64,000 nt of DNA from Cyanobacteria bacterium FACHB-502 (GCA_014695325.1 JACJNZ010000052.1:177905-241904), one strand, 5' to 3'. Positions 38,693-48,150 are shown, numbered from the stretch's first letter. A program made the numbers and translations. Notes: a model not told the origin generated them from the letters alone.

Positions 38693-41227
38693 ATGAAGAT
38701 TCTGCTGGTCGAAACGGATACAAAGCTTAATCAAGAATTTGTCCACATTCTGACTCAACAAAACTTTGATCTGAGTGTGGCGATCGATCCGGAAACGGCG
38801 AAAGAAAGACTGCACCAGACCCATTTTGATCTGGTTGTGCTGTGTGGAGAGCGACTCTGCCCCGCAGGATTAGAACTAGTGGAACAGGTGCATCGGTCTG
38901 CCGATCCTGCGATCGTCTTGCTGCTGTTGCCGTCCCCATCTCCTACAGTGAAACTGATTCAACCGGCAAACCCAGCCAATGGCAAGTGGAGCGAGCCAGA
39001 ACGCCGACAGTTTGCGAACCCACAAGAGTTGCTGGATTGCGTTGAAAGTTCCCGCCTGACGTTAGCCGCTTCCTCAGCAACTGTGCCCTTGGCGGAAGGT
39101 TCGGCTTCGTATTACCCGACCGTTCCTCCCAGTTCGGCTCCTGCTCCGCTTCAAATGGCAATGCAGCAGATTTGGACTCAGTCGCGATTCATGAGCTATG
39201 AGCGAATTAAGTCTCTGGCCGCAACTCAGCGACAACTAAAACAGGGGGCAACTCAAGTCATTCAACCGATGCTCCAAACGGCGCACAAGCTGGTTGGCTC
39301 CCTTGGAACTTTTGGCTTTCAAGACGCATCCCAGATTGCTTGCAGCATCGAAAAGCTGCTGATTTCCTATTCTGAAATTCCAGCAACTGATACGGCTGAG
39401 TGTTTGTCCCAGATCGACGGCTTAATTGAGGATCTGCAGGCGGAACTGGTTGATCGAGATGAGCAGCTTGGACTGCCTGCGATCGGGACGACGGCTGATC
39501 CTGCTCCTGCCGCTCCTGCTTTTGCGGGTCTTGCTCCTGCGAATCTTGCTTCTGTTGCTCAGCCGATCCTGCTAGTGATTGACGGCGATCGAGAGCTGAC
39601 CGACAGCTTATTACAAGAAGCCATTGCCTGGAAAATGCGGGTTGTGGTGGCTGCAACGATCGAACAGGGACGAGCGCAGATTCAGCAGGAGCGTCCAGCG
39701 GCTGTGCTGCTTGACCCAACGCTACCCGGAATACCGGAAGCCCTGTTGGCAGAATTGGCGGCGGCAGATGATCCAATTCCCGTTTTGATCTTTTCCCTCA
39801 AAGACCGATCGATCGAGCGGGTGAATGCGCTGCGGCTCGGTGGACAACTGTTTTTGCCCAAGTCAGCCACGCCCGGACAGATTTTTCGCGCCGTGACCGA
39901 GGTGCTTCAGCCTCCGGAACCGCTTCATGCGAAAGTGCTGGCAGTCGATGACGATCCGCAAATTTTGCTCTCGCTGCGTGCCCTGCTGGAGCCAGAGGGA
40001 ATTCAGCTCACCTGCTTGAGCGACTCGACTCAGTTTTGGGAAACGCTGCGATCGGTTCAGCCCGATCTGGTGATTTTTGATTTGAGGATGCCGCAGATTA
40101 GCGGGTTAGATCTATGTCAGTCCGTCCGGCATGACTTTCAGTGGAACTGGCTGCCTGTCATTTTTTTGACCACGAGCAGCGATCGCGAAACGATTCAGCA
40201 AGTCTTTCGGGCTGGGGCAGATGACTATGTGACAAAGCCGATCGTGCCTGAGGAACTGCTGCTGCGGGTTCTCAATCGGCTCAAACGCAGCCGCTTGTTG
40301 CGCGATCGAGCAGAAATTGACGAGCTAACGGGCGTTGCCAATCGCCAGCACTCAACGAAAACCCTGACACAGCTCATTCAGTTCGCGACCGATTTTCAAC
40401 AGCCCTTTTGTCTGGCAATCCTCGATTTGGATCATTTCAAGCAGATCAACGATCGCTACGGGCACGCGCAGGGCGATCGAATTTTGCATCAGTTCGGGCA
40501 GTTTTTGCAGCAAAAGTTTCGTAGCGGAGATCTGGTAGCACGCTGGGGCGGCGAAGAGTTTGTTGTGGGGATGTACGGCATTAGCAGTGAAGACAGCATC
40601 GATCGTCTGGCCAATATGCTGGAAGAATGGCAGGCGCAGACGATTACCAGCCTGACCGGAGAGCTGCTGAAAGTGAGCTTTAGTGCAGGGTTGGCGCAGT
40701 TTCCAGCAGATGGAACCGCTTTGCAGGTGCTTTACCGAGCGGCTGATGCGGCACTCTATCGGGCAAAGCGGGGCGGACGCAGTCGAATTGTAGCCAGTCA
40801 CTGGCAATCGACCCGCAGCCCTGCAACTCCGGGAAAAGTGGCTGAAGTTCCAATCCGAGCTTCGGTTGCTGTCGTGCATCCCAACCTGGAATTTGCTCAA
40901 AGCTTGCGGCGATCGTTTGAGATTCGAGGCTACAGTATGCAGTGGCTTCAGAGCGGTGAGGCGGCGATCGAGCATTTGCAGAATCCTACGTTTAGCCTTC
41001 CTGGGGTTCCCACGCTGATGCTGCTGGCTGAGCAAACCACTGATTGGGATGGTTTAACCGTTCTGCGGCAGCTCAAAGCCGAGGTCAAAAACCGGATGCA
41101 GATTATCTTGCTGCTCGATCAGTCTGCCCTGCTTGAAGAGGCTCAAGCCCTGAGCGTTGCGGATGTGCTGCTGATGCCCTGCTCGGTTACGGTGATCCTT
41201 CAGCGATTGCGGCAGCTGATTCGATAG
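38693..41227 (+). CDS. Multi-receiver HPt/GGDEF response regulator (diguanylate cyclase)
   Basis: An 844-residue cytoplasmic signalling protein from the ATG at 38693. Modules in order: a degenerate receiver (1-115, no phospho-Asp in FDLVVLCGERL); an HPt-like helical domain with HKLVGSLGTFG near 205; receiver 2 (about 280-405, AAVLLDPTLPG); receiver 3 (about 410-530, VLAVDDDP, VIFDLRMPQISG, TKP); a GGDEF domain (about 540-700) with RWGGEEF and the inhibitory I-site RSGD five residues upstream, so an active, product-controlled cyclase is expected; and a degenerate C-terminal receiver. It probably ends a phosphorelay; the partner kinase is not in the window. Confidence 0.93.
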   Translation: MKILLVETDTKLNQEFVHILTQQNFDLSVAIDPETAKERLHQTHFDLVVLCGERLCPAGLELVEQVHRSADPAIVLLLLPSPSPTVKLIQPANPANGKWSEPERRQFANPQELLDCVESSRLTLAASSATVPLAEGSASYYPTVPPSSAPAPLQMAMQQIWTQSRFMSYERIKSLAATQRQLKQGATQVIQPMLQTAHKLVGSLGTFGFQDASQIACSIEKLLISYSEIPATDTAECLSQIDGLIEDLQAELVDRDEQLGLPAIGTTADPAPAAPAFAGLAPANLASVAQPILLVIDGDRELTDSLLQEAIAWKMRVVVAATIEQGRAQIQQERPAAVLLDPTLPGIPEALLAELAAADDPIPVLIFSLKDRSIERVNALRLGGQLFLPKSATPGQIFRAVTEVLQPPEPLHAKVLAVDDDPQILLSLRALLEPEGIQLTCLSDSTQFWETLRSVQPDLVIFDLRMPQISGLDLCQSVRHDFQWNWLPVIFLTTSSDRETIQQVFRAGADDYVTKPIVPEELLLRVLNRLKRSRLLRDRAEIDELTGVANRQHSTKTLTQLIQFATDFQQPFCLAILDLDHFKQINDRYGHAQGDRILHQFGQFLQQKFRSGDLVARWGGEEFVVGMYGISSEDSIDRLANMLEEWQAQTITSLTGELLKVSFSAGLAQFPADGTALQVLYRAADAALYRAKRGGRSRIVASHWQSTRSPATPGKVAEVPIRASVAVVHPNLEFAQSLRRSFEIRGYSMQWLQSGEAAIEHLQNPTFSLPGVPTLMLLAEQTTDWDGLTVLRQLKAEVKNRMQIILLLDQSALLEEAQALSVADVLLMPCSVTVILQRLRQLIR

Positions 41228-41259
41228 AGACCGTCTCGAAGGGTTGTTTAACGGGTATC

Positions 41260-41358
41260 TGAGGTGCGACATCGCCCCCCCTAAATGAGTCAACTCTGGG
41301 GGACTTTGAACGTAGGCGTAATTCGCTCAGTTCTCCCAGAATTGGGGATTAGGGGGGC
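41260..41358. repeat. MITE-like inverted-repeat element (dispersed repeat, paired copies)
   Basis: Two half-copies face each other: GCCCCCCCTAAAT at 41274 with CTGGGGGACTTTGAACG, and CTCCCAGAATTGGGGATTAG ending GGGGGGC at 41358. The outer ends form inverted repeats GCCCCCCCTAA / TTAGGGGGGC. The leading GAGGTGCGACATC is shared with the copies at 35917 and 57179. It lies between the GGDEF gene and uvrA stops. Confidence 0.7.
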
Positions 41359-41395
41359 AAGTCGGAGAGTCTACAAACCGTGCTGCACACAAACG

Positions 41396-44300
41396 CTAAG
41401 CCGTTGCTCTCGCCGAAGGATGCTGCGCCAGCACCTTTTTGAGGTATTGCCCTGTGTACGATCGCGGGTTTTGCGCGACTTCTTCGGGAGTGCCTGCGGC
41501 GATGAGTTCACCGCCCCGGTTGCCGCCTTCTGGACCCAAATCGATTACCCAGTCGGAGCAGCGAATAACATCCAGGTTGTGTTCGATGACAACGATCGAA
41601 TTCCCCATATCTGCCAGGCGCTGCAGCACGTCCAGCAGCTTGTGAACGTCGTAGAAAGAAAGCCCGGTCGTCGGCTCGTCGATCAAATACAGGGTTTTGC
41701 CTGTGGCGCGGCGCGACAGTTCAGACGCCAGCTTGAGTCGTTGAGCTTCTCCACCGGACAATGTAGGAGCCGTTTGACCCAGCCGCACATAGCCCAACCC
41801 GACATCCACCATTGTTTGCAGCCGGGCATTGAGCTTGGGGATGTTTTCAAACAGGGGGAGGGCTTCCTCGGCAGTCATGTTCAGCACGTCGGCGATCGTA
41901 AATCCCTTGTATTTCACCTGAAGCGTTTCCCGGTTGTAGCGTGCCCCTTTGCAGACATCGCACTGTACATACACATCCGGCAGGAAGTTCATCTCGATCA
42001 CGTTCACGCCCTGACCGCTGCAAGCCTCACAGCGTCCACCTTTGACGTTAAACGAAAACTGTCCCGGCTTATAGCCCCGCGCTTTTGCCTCGATCGTTTC
42101 TGCAAACAAATCACGAATGCAGTCGAAAATGCCCGTGTAGGTGGCAGGGTTCGATCGCGGCGTGCGTCCGATCGGCGATTGGTCGATCACGATCGCTTTA
42201 TCAAGCGCATTCAGTCCTTTGATTTCTTGAAGCTCCTTGGGAAAGGGCACTTTTTGACCAAAGTGGTGTTGCAGTGCCGGGTAAAGCAGCTCGTTAATCA
42301 GCGTTGATTTGCCAGAACCGGATACGCCCGTAATACACACCAGTCTACCCAGAGGAATTTCGATGTCCAGATGGCGCAGGTTATTGCGGTGAGCATTTTT
42401 AAGAAGCAGCGATCGACCGTTCCCCGGTCGGCGTTCCACAGGCGTTTCGATTCCTCTGCGTCCCGACAGATAGGCTCCGGTGAGCGAAGCTTCTGCCGTC
42501 AGTAAGTCATTGAGCTCTCCCTGTGCGACGACTGAGCCGCCGTGAATTCCCGCACCCGGCCCAATATCCACCAGATGATCGGCAGCGCGAATTGTGTCTT
42601 CGTCGTGTTCCACCACAATTAGTGTATTGCCCAGGTCGCGGAGTTTGACCAAGGTGTTAAGCAGGCGATCGTTGTCGCGCTGGTGCAGTCCGATACTGGG
42701 TTCATCCAGCACGTATAATACTCCCGTCAGTCCTGCACCGATCTGCGTAGCTAAGCGAATGCGCTGTGCTTCTCCCCCAGAAAGCGTCATTGCTGTGCGA
42801 TCGAGGGTGAGATAGTCTAGCCCCACATCGAGCAGAAACTGCAGCCGCGCTTTGATTTCTCGCAGCACCAGATCACCAATTTGTGCCTGACGGGGGGTAA
42901 GGTGCATCTGGGTAACGCGATCGAGACTGTCCCGCACCGAAACGCTGGTCAGTTCTTTGATTCGATACTGTCCCACCCGAACGTTTAATGCTTCCGGCTT
43001 AAGGCGATTGCCGCCGCAAACTTCGCAGGGCTGATCGATCAGATATTGCTCTAGCTTTTGCTTGTACAGGTCAGAGGTGGATTCCTTGTACTGGCGATCA
43101 AGCATCGGAATGATGCCTTCAAAGCGGCGATGATAGCCCTTGTTGTCGCGATAGCGCGAGTCCGCCTCAATGTAAATTTTCTCCTCAGAACCGTGCAACA
43201 ACACCTGCTGCTGCTCTCGCGTGAGCTGGTTCCAGGGGGTCTGGATCTCGAAGCCAAATGCCTGCCCCACACTGTACAGCAGCGAAAAGTAGTAGGTATT
43301 ATCTTTCTCTGACCAGGGTGCAACGGCAGCGTAGACGGGCAGCTTCGGATCGGGCACAACCAGATCGGGCGAAAAGGTTCGCAGCGTTCCCAGTCCGTGA
43401 CAGTGGGGGCAGGCTCCGTAGGGCGAGTTAAAAGAGAACAGGCGAGGCGAGAGTTCTTCCATCACCGCGCCATGTTCGGGACAGGCGAAGTTTTCTGAAA
43501 AGACCAGATCGACGGATTTAGGCGAGTCCTCTTCAGATTTGCCGTAGCGCCCCGCAGGTTCGGCTGCCATCGAAGGAAGCACGGCAAGCTGCAAATCAGG
43601 ATTGGTCGGCAGCGCAATCACTTTGTTTTCGTCTGAGAAGACCTCCACGATCGCCACTCCTTCCGATCGCTTCAAACAAGTCGAGAGCGAATCCACCAAG
43701 CGTTCCTGAATGCCGTCTTTTTTGACAAGGCGATCGACCACGATTTCGACATCGTGAAACTGATTTTTCTCCAGCTCAATATTGTCCGACAATTCCCGCA
43801 CTTCGCCGTCAACCCGCACCCGGACAAAGCCCTCAGCCGCCAGCCCCGACAGCAGTTTTTTGTGGGTTCCCTTTTTGCCGCGCACGACCGGAGCCAGAAT
43901 TTGAAATCGGGTGCGATCGGGCAGTTCCATAATTCGATCGACCATTTGATCAATCGTTTGGGGCACAATCGATCGATCGCAGTGGGGACAGTGGGGTTCG
44001 CCTGCCCGTCCGTAGAGCAAACGCAAATAGTCATAGATTTCTGTTACCGTGCCCACGGTCGATCGCGGGTTGTGAGAAGTGGATTTCTGGTCGATCGAAA
44101 TCGCAGGACTCAAGCCTTCGATCGCGTCTACGTCGGGCTTGTCCACCTGTCCTAAAAACTGCCGGGCATAGGCACTGAGCGATTCGACATAGCGACGCTG
44201 CCCTTCAGCAAAGATCGTGTCAAACGCCAGCGAAGACTTGCCCGATCCCGAAACGCCTGTAAACACAATTAATCGATCGCGGGGCAGTTCCAGATCAATA

Positions 44301-44440
44301 TTCTTCAAATTGTGCTGCCGTGCCCCCCGAATCCGAATCGTATCCTGTAGGTCTGCGATCGAATCTGAAAGTGACTGACTTCCTTTAAGAGGAGCAACCG
44401 CAGCAGGCAGACGATCGGCGGGGTCAACGCGCTGAATCAT
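41396..44440 (-). CDS. uvrA: Excinuclease ABC subunit A
   Basis: UvrA is the damage-recognition ATPase of nucleotide excision repair. The 1014-residue protein has two ABC modules: Walker A GVSGSGKSSLAFDT (about 60-73) and GVSGSGKSTLINEL (about 710-723), signatures TLSGGEAQRIRLA and TLSGGEAQRLKLA. It also has zinc cysteines CPHC...CPEH...ACPHC and CEAC...CDVC. The ~35-residue N-terminal extension before DTIRIRGARQHNLKN is longer than usual, so a later start is possible. A purine/G-rich tract lies just upstream. Confidence 0.97.
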   Translation of the reverse strand: MIQRVDPADRLPAAVAPLKGSQSLSDSIADLQDTIRIRGARQHNLKNIDLELPRDRLIVFTGVSGSGKSSLAFDTIFAEGQRRYVESLSAYARQFLGQVDKPDVDAIEGLSPAISIDQKSTSHNPRSTVGTVTEIYDYLRLLYGRAGEPHCPHCDRSIVPQTIDQMVDRIMELPDRTRFQILAPVVRGKKGTHKKLLSGLAAEGFVRVRVDGEVRELSDNIELEKNQFHDVEIVVDRLVKKDGIQERLVDSLSTCLKRSEGVAIVEVFSDENKVIALPTNPDLQLAVLPSMAAEPAGRYGKSEEDSPKSVDLVFSENFACPEHGAVMEELSPRLFSFNSPYGACPHCHGLGTLRTFSPDLVVPDPKLPVYAAVAPWSEKDNTYYFSLLYSVGQAFGFEIQTPWNQLTREQQQVLLHGSEEKIYIEADSRYRDNKGYHRRFEGIIPMLDRQYKESTSDLYKQKLEQYLIDQPCEVCGGNRLKPEALNVRVGQYRIKELTSVSVRDSLDRVTQMHLTPRQAQIGDLVLREIKARLQFLLDVGLDYLTLDRTAMTLSGGEAQRIRLATQIGAGLTGVLYVLDEPSIGLHQRDNDRLLNTLVKLRDLGNTLIVVEHDEDTIRAADHLVDIGPGAGIHGGSVVAQGELNDLLTAEASLTGAYLSGRRGIETPVERRPGNGRSLLLKNAHRNNLRHLDIEIPLGRLVCITGVSGSGKSTLINELLYPALQHHFGQKVPFPKELQEIKGLNALDKAIVIDQSPIGRTPRSNPATYTGIFDCIRDLFAETIEAKARGYKPGQFSFNVKGGRCEACSGQGVNVIEMNFLPDVYVQCDVCKGARYNRETLQVKYKGFTIADVLNMTAEEALPLFENIPKLNARLQTMVDVGLGYVRLGQTAPTLSGGEAQRLKLASELSRRATGKTLYLIDEPTTGLSFYDVHKLLDVLQRLADMGNSIVVIEHNLDVIRCSDWVIDLGPEGGNRGGELIAAGTPEEVAQNPRSYTGQYLKKVLAQHPSARATA

Positions 44441-44840
44441 AGGAAGGGAAGCAGGGGGAGATAGGGGGCAGAGGGGGAAACAAAAAGGGCGAAACTCGAA
44501 AGATGAGACAGACGTAACCTAGGGCGACGAATCTTAATAATTCTACCGTTTGTCCCTAAATTCTGCCGAGGGCGAGATTGATAGAATCGTACAACCCCTT
44601 ATGTTAGCGCGATCGTTTGTCTTAGTACATTTGCCTCATACATTGTTCGACTTAACTTTGCTCGACGGGACATTTGCAAAGCCGAGATTGTGTCCCGAAC
44701 CGTCCCCCAAAGTTGACTGGTTTGTTGACTCAGGGGTCTCCTTATTTAGAGGGCCCATTTAGAGGACCCAGTAGCACCTTCACCACGTCTCAAATCACCG
44801 CTTTGCCGCTCCGCCCAACTGCCCCTTCGCCCCGTTCCCC
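44441..44840. other. Divergent intergenic region with a G-rich tract
   Basis: 44441-44490 is a run of G-tracts (GGAAGGGAAGCAGGGGGAG, ATAGGGGGCAGAGGGGG) that could form a G-quadruplex on the + strand, just upstream of uvrA. A short direct repeat, ATTTAGAGGRCCCA, is present near 44745-44770. No gene is seen. Confidence 0.55.
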
Positions 44841-45743
44841 ATGAATCGCAAACTGCTCACTCAGGCTGTTGCCCGTTTACCGATCGTTCGCGTCAGAGTG
44901 CAGGATGGACGCTTTCAGGTCTTGGGCAGCAATCGCTGGTACTCCTACTGGCGTGACCCATATCATCTGCTGCTGACGATTCCCTGGCAGGGGTTTGGGC
45001 TTTTAACCGTGCTGTTGTATGTATTAACCAACGCGCTGTTTGCCCTGCTGTATCTGCTGGGGGGAGACGGCATTGCCAATGCGCGACCCGGTTCGTTTAG
45101 CGACGCATTTTTCTTTAGCGTCCAGACGCTTGCCTCGATCGGCTATGGGGCAATGCACCCGCAGACTTTGTATGCTAACTGGATCGTAACCATTGAGGCG
45201 ATCGTCAGCATTTTGGGAATTGCCCTGCTCACCGGACTGGCATTTGCCCGATTTTCTCGTCCGACGGCGCGAGTCATGTTCAGTCAGGTTGCGGTCGTTG
45301 CACCCCATGAAGGAATCCCAACGCTGATGTTTCGTGCTGCCAATCGCCGCCGCAATCTCATTTTGGAAGCCCAGATGCGGGTCTATTTGATGCGAGATGA
45401 AATTACCGCCGAGGGCAATTCGATGCGCCGCTTTTACGATCTGCCCCTGCTTCGTAGCCAAACGCCAAGCTTTACCCTGAGCTGGACTGCGATGCACGCG
45501 CTCGATCCCAACAGCCCTCTGTACGCGGCCACGACCGAATCACTTCGTCAGTCTAGAGCAACGATCGCCGTTTCCCTGAACGGGCTTGATGAAACTGTGT
45601 CTCAAACCATGCACGCCCGCCACAACTACGCTCCCCAAGACATTTTGTGGAACAGTCGCTTTGTTGATATCTTTCATGAGTCGCCTGAAGGACACCGCTA
45701 CATCGACTATCGCGATTTTCACAAAGCGATGCCGATCGAATAG
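44841..45743 (+). CDS. KirBac-type inward-rectifier potassium channel
   Basis: A 300-residue channel of the KirBac family. It has a slide-helix region with YWRDPYHLLLTIPW (about 36-49), TM1 (about 50-75), the selectivity filter TLASIGYGAM near residue 98-107, TM2 (about 115-138, GIALLTGLAFARFSRP) and a C-terminal immunoglobulin-like cytoplasmic domain with RVYLMRDEITAEG, LSWTAMHALDPNSPLY and YIDYRDFHK. It is a plasma-membrane K+ channel; ligand control is unknown. Confidence 0.93.
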   Translation: MNRKLLTQAVARLPIVRVRVQDGRFQVLGSNRWYSYWRDPYHLLLTIPWQGFGLLTVLLYVLTNALFALLYLLGGDGIANARPGSFSDAFFFSVQTLASIGYGAMHPQTLYANWIVTIEAIVSILGIALLTGLAFARFSRPTARVMFSQVAVVAPHEGIPTLMFRAANRRRNLILEAQMRVYLMRDEITAEGNSMRRFYDLPLLRSQTPSFTLSWTAMHALDPNSPLYAATTESLRQSRATIAVSLNGLDETVSQTMHARHNYAPQDILWNSRFVDIFHESPEGHRYIDYRDFHKAMPIE

Positions 45744-45783
45744 AGGGAAGATTTCTCTCCCCTGGTTTCTTGGCGGCTCAGTA

Positions 45784-45825
45784 TTGGTTCAGTACTATTG
45801 GTTCAGTATTGTTGGTTCAGCAATA
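45784..45825. repeat. 14-bp tandem repeat, three copies, spanning a stop codon
   Basis: TTGGTTCAGTACTA, TTGGTTCAGTATTG and TTGGTTCAGCAATA. The array encodes the C-terminal residues (EPTILNQ) and stop of the DUF928 gene and continues beyond it. Confidence 0.85.
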
Positions 45826-46529
45826 AACGGCTGGTCAGCAAAGGCTTCTAAGCCCACAGATTCCAGCAGAGTGTTCCATCGCTCCTTTAAGAGTTGGCTG
45901 GGCTGCGTTTCAGCCGGACTGGACGATTGCCTTAAGTCTGCCAGGGTTGCGATCGCGTCGTACCAAATGCCTGCTGCCGCATATGCCGTCGATCGATCAA
46001 CCGCAGGAACCTGCGCCAGTTTAGCCGCCAAATCTGGAGTTAGTGCCTGACGCTGCACCCAGCCTCGCGTGAGCAAATCCCCCGATCGATCATCGGCATT
46101 GCAAATAATCGAGAAGTACCATTGATAATCTTTGCCAATCGTGAGAGGAGGTACAGTCCCATCGATGGGCAGGCTGACTTGCAGAATTCCCGGCGTTTTG
46201 GGCAGGGCGATCGTCGTTTCATAAACGGTTTGGTTGCCGTCCATCAGCACAAATTCTGCGGTCGTGGCATTCGTTTGAGGCACATACCAGAAGAAAGTTG
46301 GGTGTTCCTGTACTGTTACACCAAAGTTTTGACTCGGAATCAGTGCGGTCAAGGTGGGCTGGGTCAACGCGCATCCGCCTCTGGTGCCACCGCCTTCTCG
46401 CCGTCCGGGTAAGCCGCGATCGGGCGGAACATATTGGGCAAGTACAACAGTTGCCATTGAAGAGAGAATGCCAGTCGTCAGCAGCAGGGCGATCGTAGAT
46501 TGGGCAAAACGACGCAGGGGGCGAATCAT
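45795..46529 (-). CDS. DUF928 secreted protein
   Basis: A 244-residue exported protein: a signal peptide (about 1-33, TIALLLTTGILSSMATVVLA), then GTRGGC, LIPSQNFGVTVQEHPTFFWYVP and IGKDYQWYFSIICNADDRSGD, the DUF928 pattern of cyanobacterial periplasmic proteins of unknown function. The ATG at 46529 is chosen; a TTG 10 codons earlier is possible. The C-terminus is written by a 14-bp tandem repeat, so its exact end may vary among strains. Confidence 0.85.
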   Translation of the reverse strand: MIRPLRRFAQSTIALLLTTGILSSMATVVLAQYVPPDRGLPGRREGGGTRGGCALTQPTLTALIPSQNFGVTVQEHPTFFWYVPQTNATTAEFVLMDGNQTVYETTIALPKTPGILQVSLPIDGTVPPLTIGKDYQWYFSIICNADDRSGDLLTRGWVQRQALTPDLAAKLAQVPAVDRSTAYAAAGIWYDAIATLADLRQSSSPAETQPSQLLKERWNTLLESVGLEAFADQPFIAEPTILNQ

Positions 46530-46756
46530 GCGGCTCCTGATAGAGAGACGAGTTAACAATTTAGGGGAACTTACTCATTACTTCACTGCTGCTGCTCTAC
46601 AGTCCGCAGAAATTAATGCTTTTGTGATGCAATACCTGTAAATTTCTGGTATGTTCCTTGCGGTTCTACGATCGATTGCAAAGCCGTTTTGTTCCCATTT
46701 CTTTCTAGAATGTTTGCTTTTTGAATGGGTGGAAACAGAAACGCGAAACTGTGAAA

Positions 46757-46883
46757 GCACCCCAATATCACAAGGGTTGAAGACGCGGAGGTACTGGAAA
46801 ATGGAGATGTGCTGACGGTTCCAGAGCTGTTACCTGGCTGGGAACTTCCTGTCTCTGAAATTTGGGCACCTGAATTTGAATGA
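46757..46883 (+). pseudogene. Uma2-family (DUF820) nuclease remnant
   Basis: A ~35-codon frame reads VEDAEVLENGDVLTVPELL then PGWELPVSEIWAPEFE and stop. This is the C-terminal end of Uma2-like PD-(D/E)XK proteins (pattern VLPGWxLPVxEIW). No start or catalytic part is present upstream, so it is a fragment. Confidence 0.65.
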
Positions 46884-46949
46884 GATGAATCGCACTTCGG
46901 GAATTATTTTTATGATCAGCGAGTCTGGCAAACTTCAAAATTGAGCATT

Positions 46950-47210
46950 ATGACGAACGATCCAATTCAAGCCAATCGATTCAAGCGAGAACTTCACGAG
47001 TATTACGTTGATATCGTGTGGGGCTTTGTATGCGGTGACGGGCATATTGCCGGACGTATGGCTTCAGGTGCTCCAGGTGCTATTGATCCAACAGAGCCAT
47101 GGCAACCCCTTGCAGAGGAATACCGTAAGCGGGGTTTCAACACTAGAGCGGCGATCGCGGCTGATATGAAGCGAAGATGGGCAGAAGCCGACTCAGCAGA
47201 CGAAGAATGA
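46950..47210 (+). CDS. Hypothetical protein, 86 aa
   Basis: A soluble protein from the ATG at 46950 (a TTG at 46941 adds 3 residues). It has ELHEYYVDIVWGFVCGDGHIAGRM and EPWQPLAEEYRKRGFNTRAAI, then an acidic end. No family is recognised. Ribosome site is weak. It lies next to a Uma2 fragment, in a small accessory patch. Confidence 0.5.
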   Translation: MTNDPIQANRFKRELHEYYVDIVWGFVCGDGHIAGRMASGAPGAIDPTEPWQPLAEEYRKRGFNTRAAIAADMKRRWAEADSADEE

Positions 47211-47355
47211 AATTGAGCTAAAGGATAAAGGCTGTGCGGGGGTGCTTCACACAACCGTTTTACGCAATCCATACAAGCAGGCGAATCCAATTACTGAATT
47301 CAAGCTCTGTCTAAAAATAGCCACCCCTGCGCCAGAATGCCCTATTTTAACCGAA

Positions 47356-47394
47356 AGCGATCAAGCAACAGCGATCAAGCAAAAGTGATCAGGG
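47356..47394. repeat. 14-bp tandem repeat
   Basis: AGCGATCAAGCAAC, AGCGATCAAGCAAA and a partial AGTGATCAGGG. It lies immediately after the stop of the acidic RTX gene. Confidence 0.8.
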
Positions 47395-47398
47395 ATTT

Positions 47399-48043
47399 CT
47401 AAACGATCGTGAAATCGCTGCCCGTAATGGTGTTTGCCTGCACTCCAGTCAGAATTGCAAGCGGATCGCGACCTGCCCGAATGATTGTGCTATTCCCCCG
47501 CGAAACGATTGTCAAATCGCGGAAGCGCAACCCATCCTCTAACCCGATTAGATCCTGACGGTTGGCAAAGTCTGTAATTCGATCGCGTCCACCCCGACGG
47601 CGAATCACAAAAACATCTGTGTCGCTGCCGCCCGTGAGCGTGTCTCTGCCGATGCCGCCATTAAGCTGATCCTTGCCACTGCCACCAAATAGCCGATCGC
47701 TGTCTTCATCGCCCCACAGCCGATCGTCACCGCTGCTGCCGTCAAGTCGATCGCGTCCCGTTCCGCCGATTAAGTCATCATCGTTTTCGCCACCTACAAG
47801 CTGATCGTCACCGCTGCTGCCTAGCAGTTCATCGTCGCCATCCTCACCGTAGAGTTCATCGTCACCATCTTCGCCGTCAATCTCATCATCCCCGTCGCGA
47901 CCATAGATCTCGTCATCGCTGTCGTTTCCGTCAATCTCATCACCTCTATCTGAGCCAATGATTTCGTCATCGTTGGGTCTGAAGAAATAATCATTGTCGT
48001 AGTAATCGCCAAAAAGAAAGCCGAACCCCAGTCCGATCGCCAT
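47399..48043 (-). CDS. Short, very acidic RTX-type repeat protein
   Basis: A 214-residue protein with GGAGG before its ATG. After a glycine/aromatic start (GLGFGFLFGDYYDNDYFF) come about 14 nonapeptide repeats (residues 30-150). The first half is extremely acidic (DGDDEIDGEDGDDELYGEDG) and the second half is more canonical (GGSGKDQLNGGIGRD). The C-terminal cap RDRITDFANRQDLI...NTITGSDFTIV resembles that of the 653-residue RTX protein. It probably binds Ca2+ outside the cell. Confidence 0.88.
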   Translation of the reverse strand: MAIGLGFGFLFGDYYDNDYFFRPNDDEIIGSDRGDEIDGNDSDDEIYGRDGDDEIDGEDGDDELYGEDGDDELLGSSGDDQLVGGENDDDLIGGTGRDRLDGSSGDDRLWGDEDSDRLFGGSGKDQLNGGIGRDTLTGGSDTDVFVIRRRGGRDRITDFANRQDLIGLEDGLRFRDLTIVSRGNSTIIRAGRDPLAILTGVQANTITGSDFTIV

Positions 48044-48104
48044 GATTCCTCCTTCCAGGCTTCAAAGCAAGAACCTGAAATAAACCAAATCAACCTAAGA
48101 CCGA

Positions 48105-48150
48105 AACCTAGAACAAAACCTAAAACAAAACAAAACCTAACCTAAAACAA
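48105..48150. repeat. 12-bp A/C-rich tandem repeat
   Basis: AACCTAGAACAA, AACCTAAAACAA and further degenerate units run up to and into the 3' end of the double ArsA gene. Confidence 0.6.

Noticed and set aside
38507..38824. 105-codon minus-strand frame over the start of the GGDEF gene
   Set aside because: Half of it is antisense to a clear gene; the rest (IRAIWACKKSGLSEAAALK) is not recognised and has no start signal.
41285..42307. 340-codon open frame on the + strand
   Set aside because: It lies entirely opposite uvrA and has no family features; it reflects the codon bias of the real gene.
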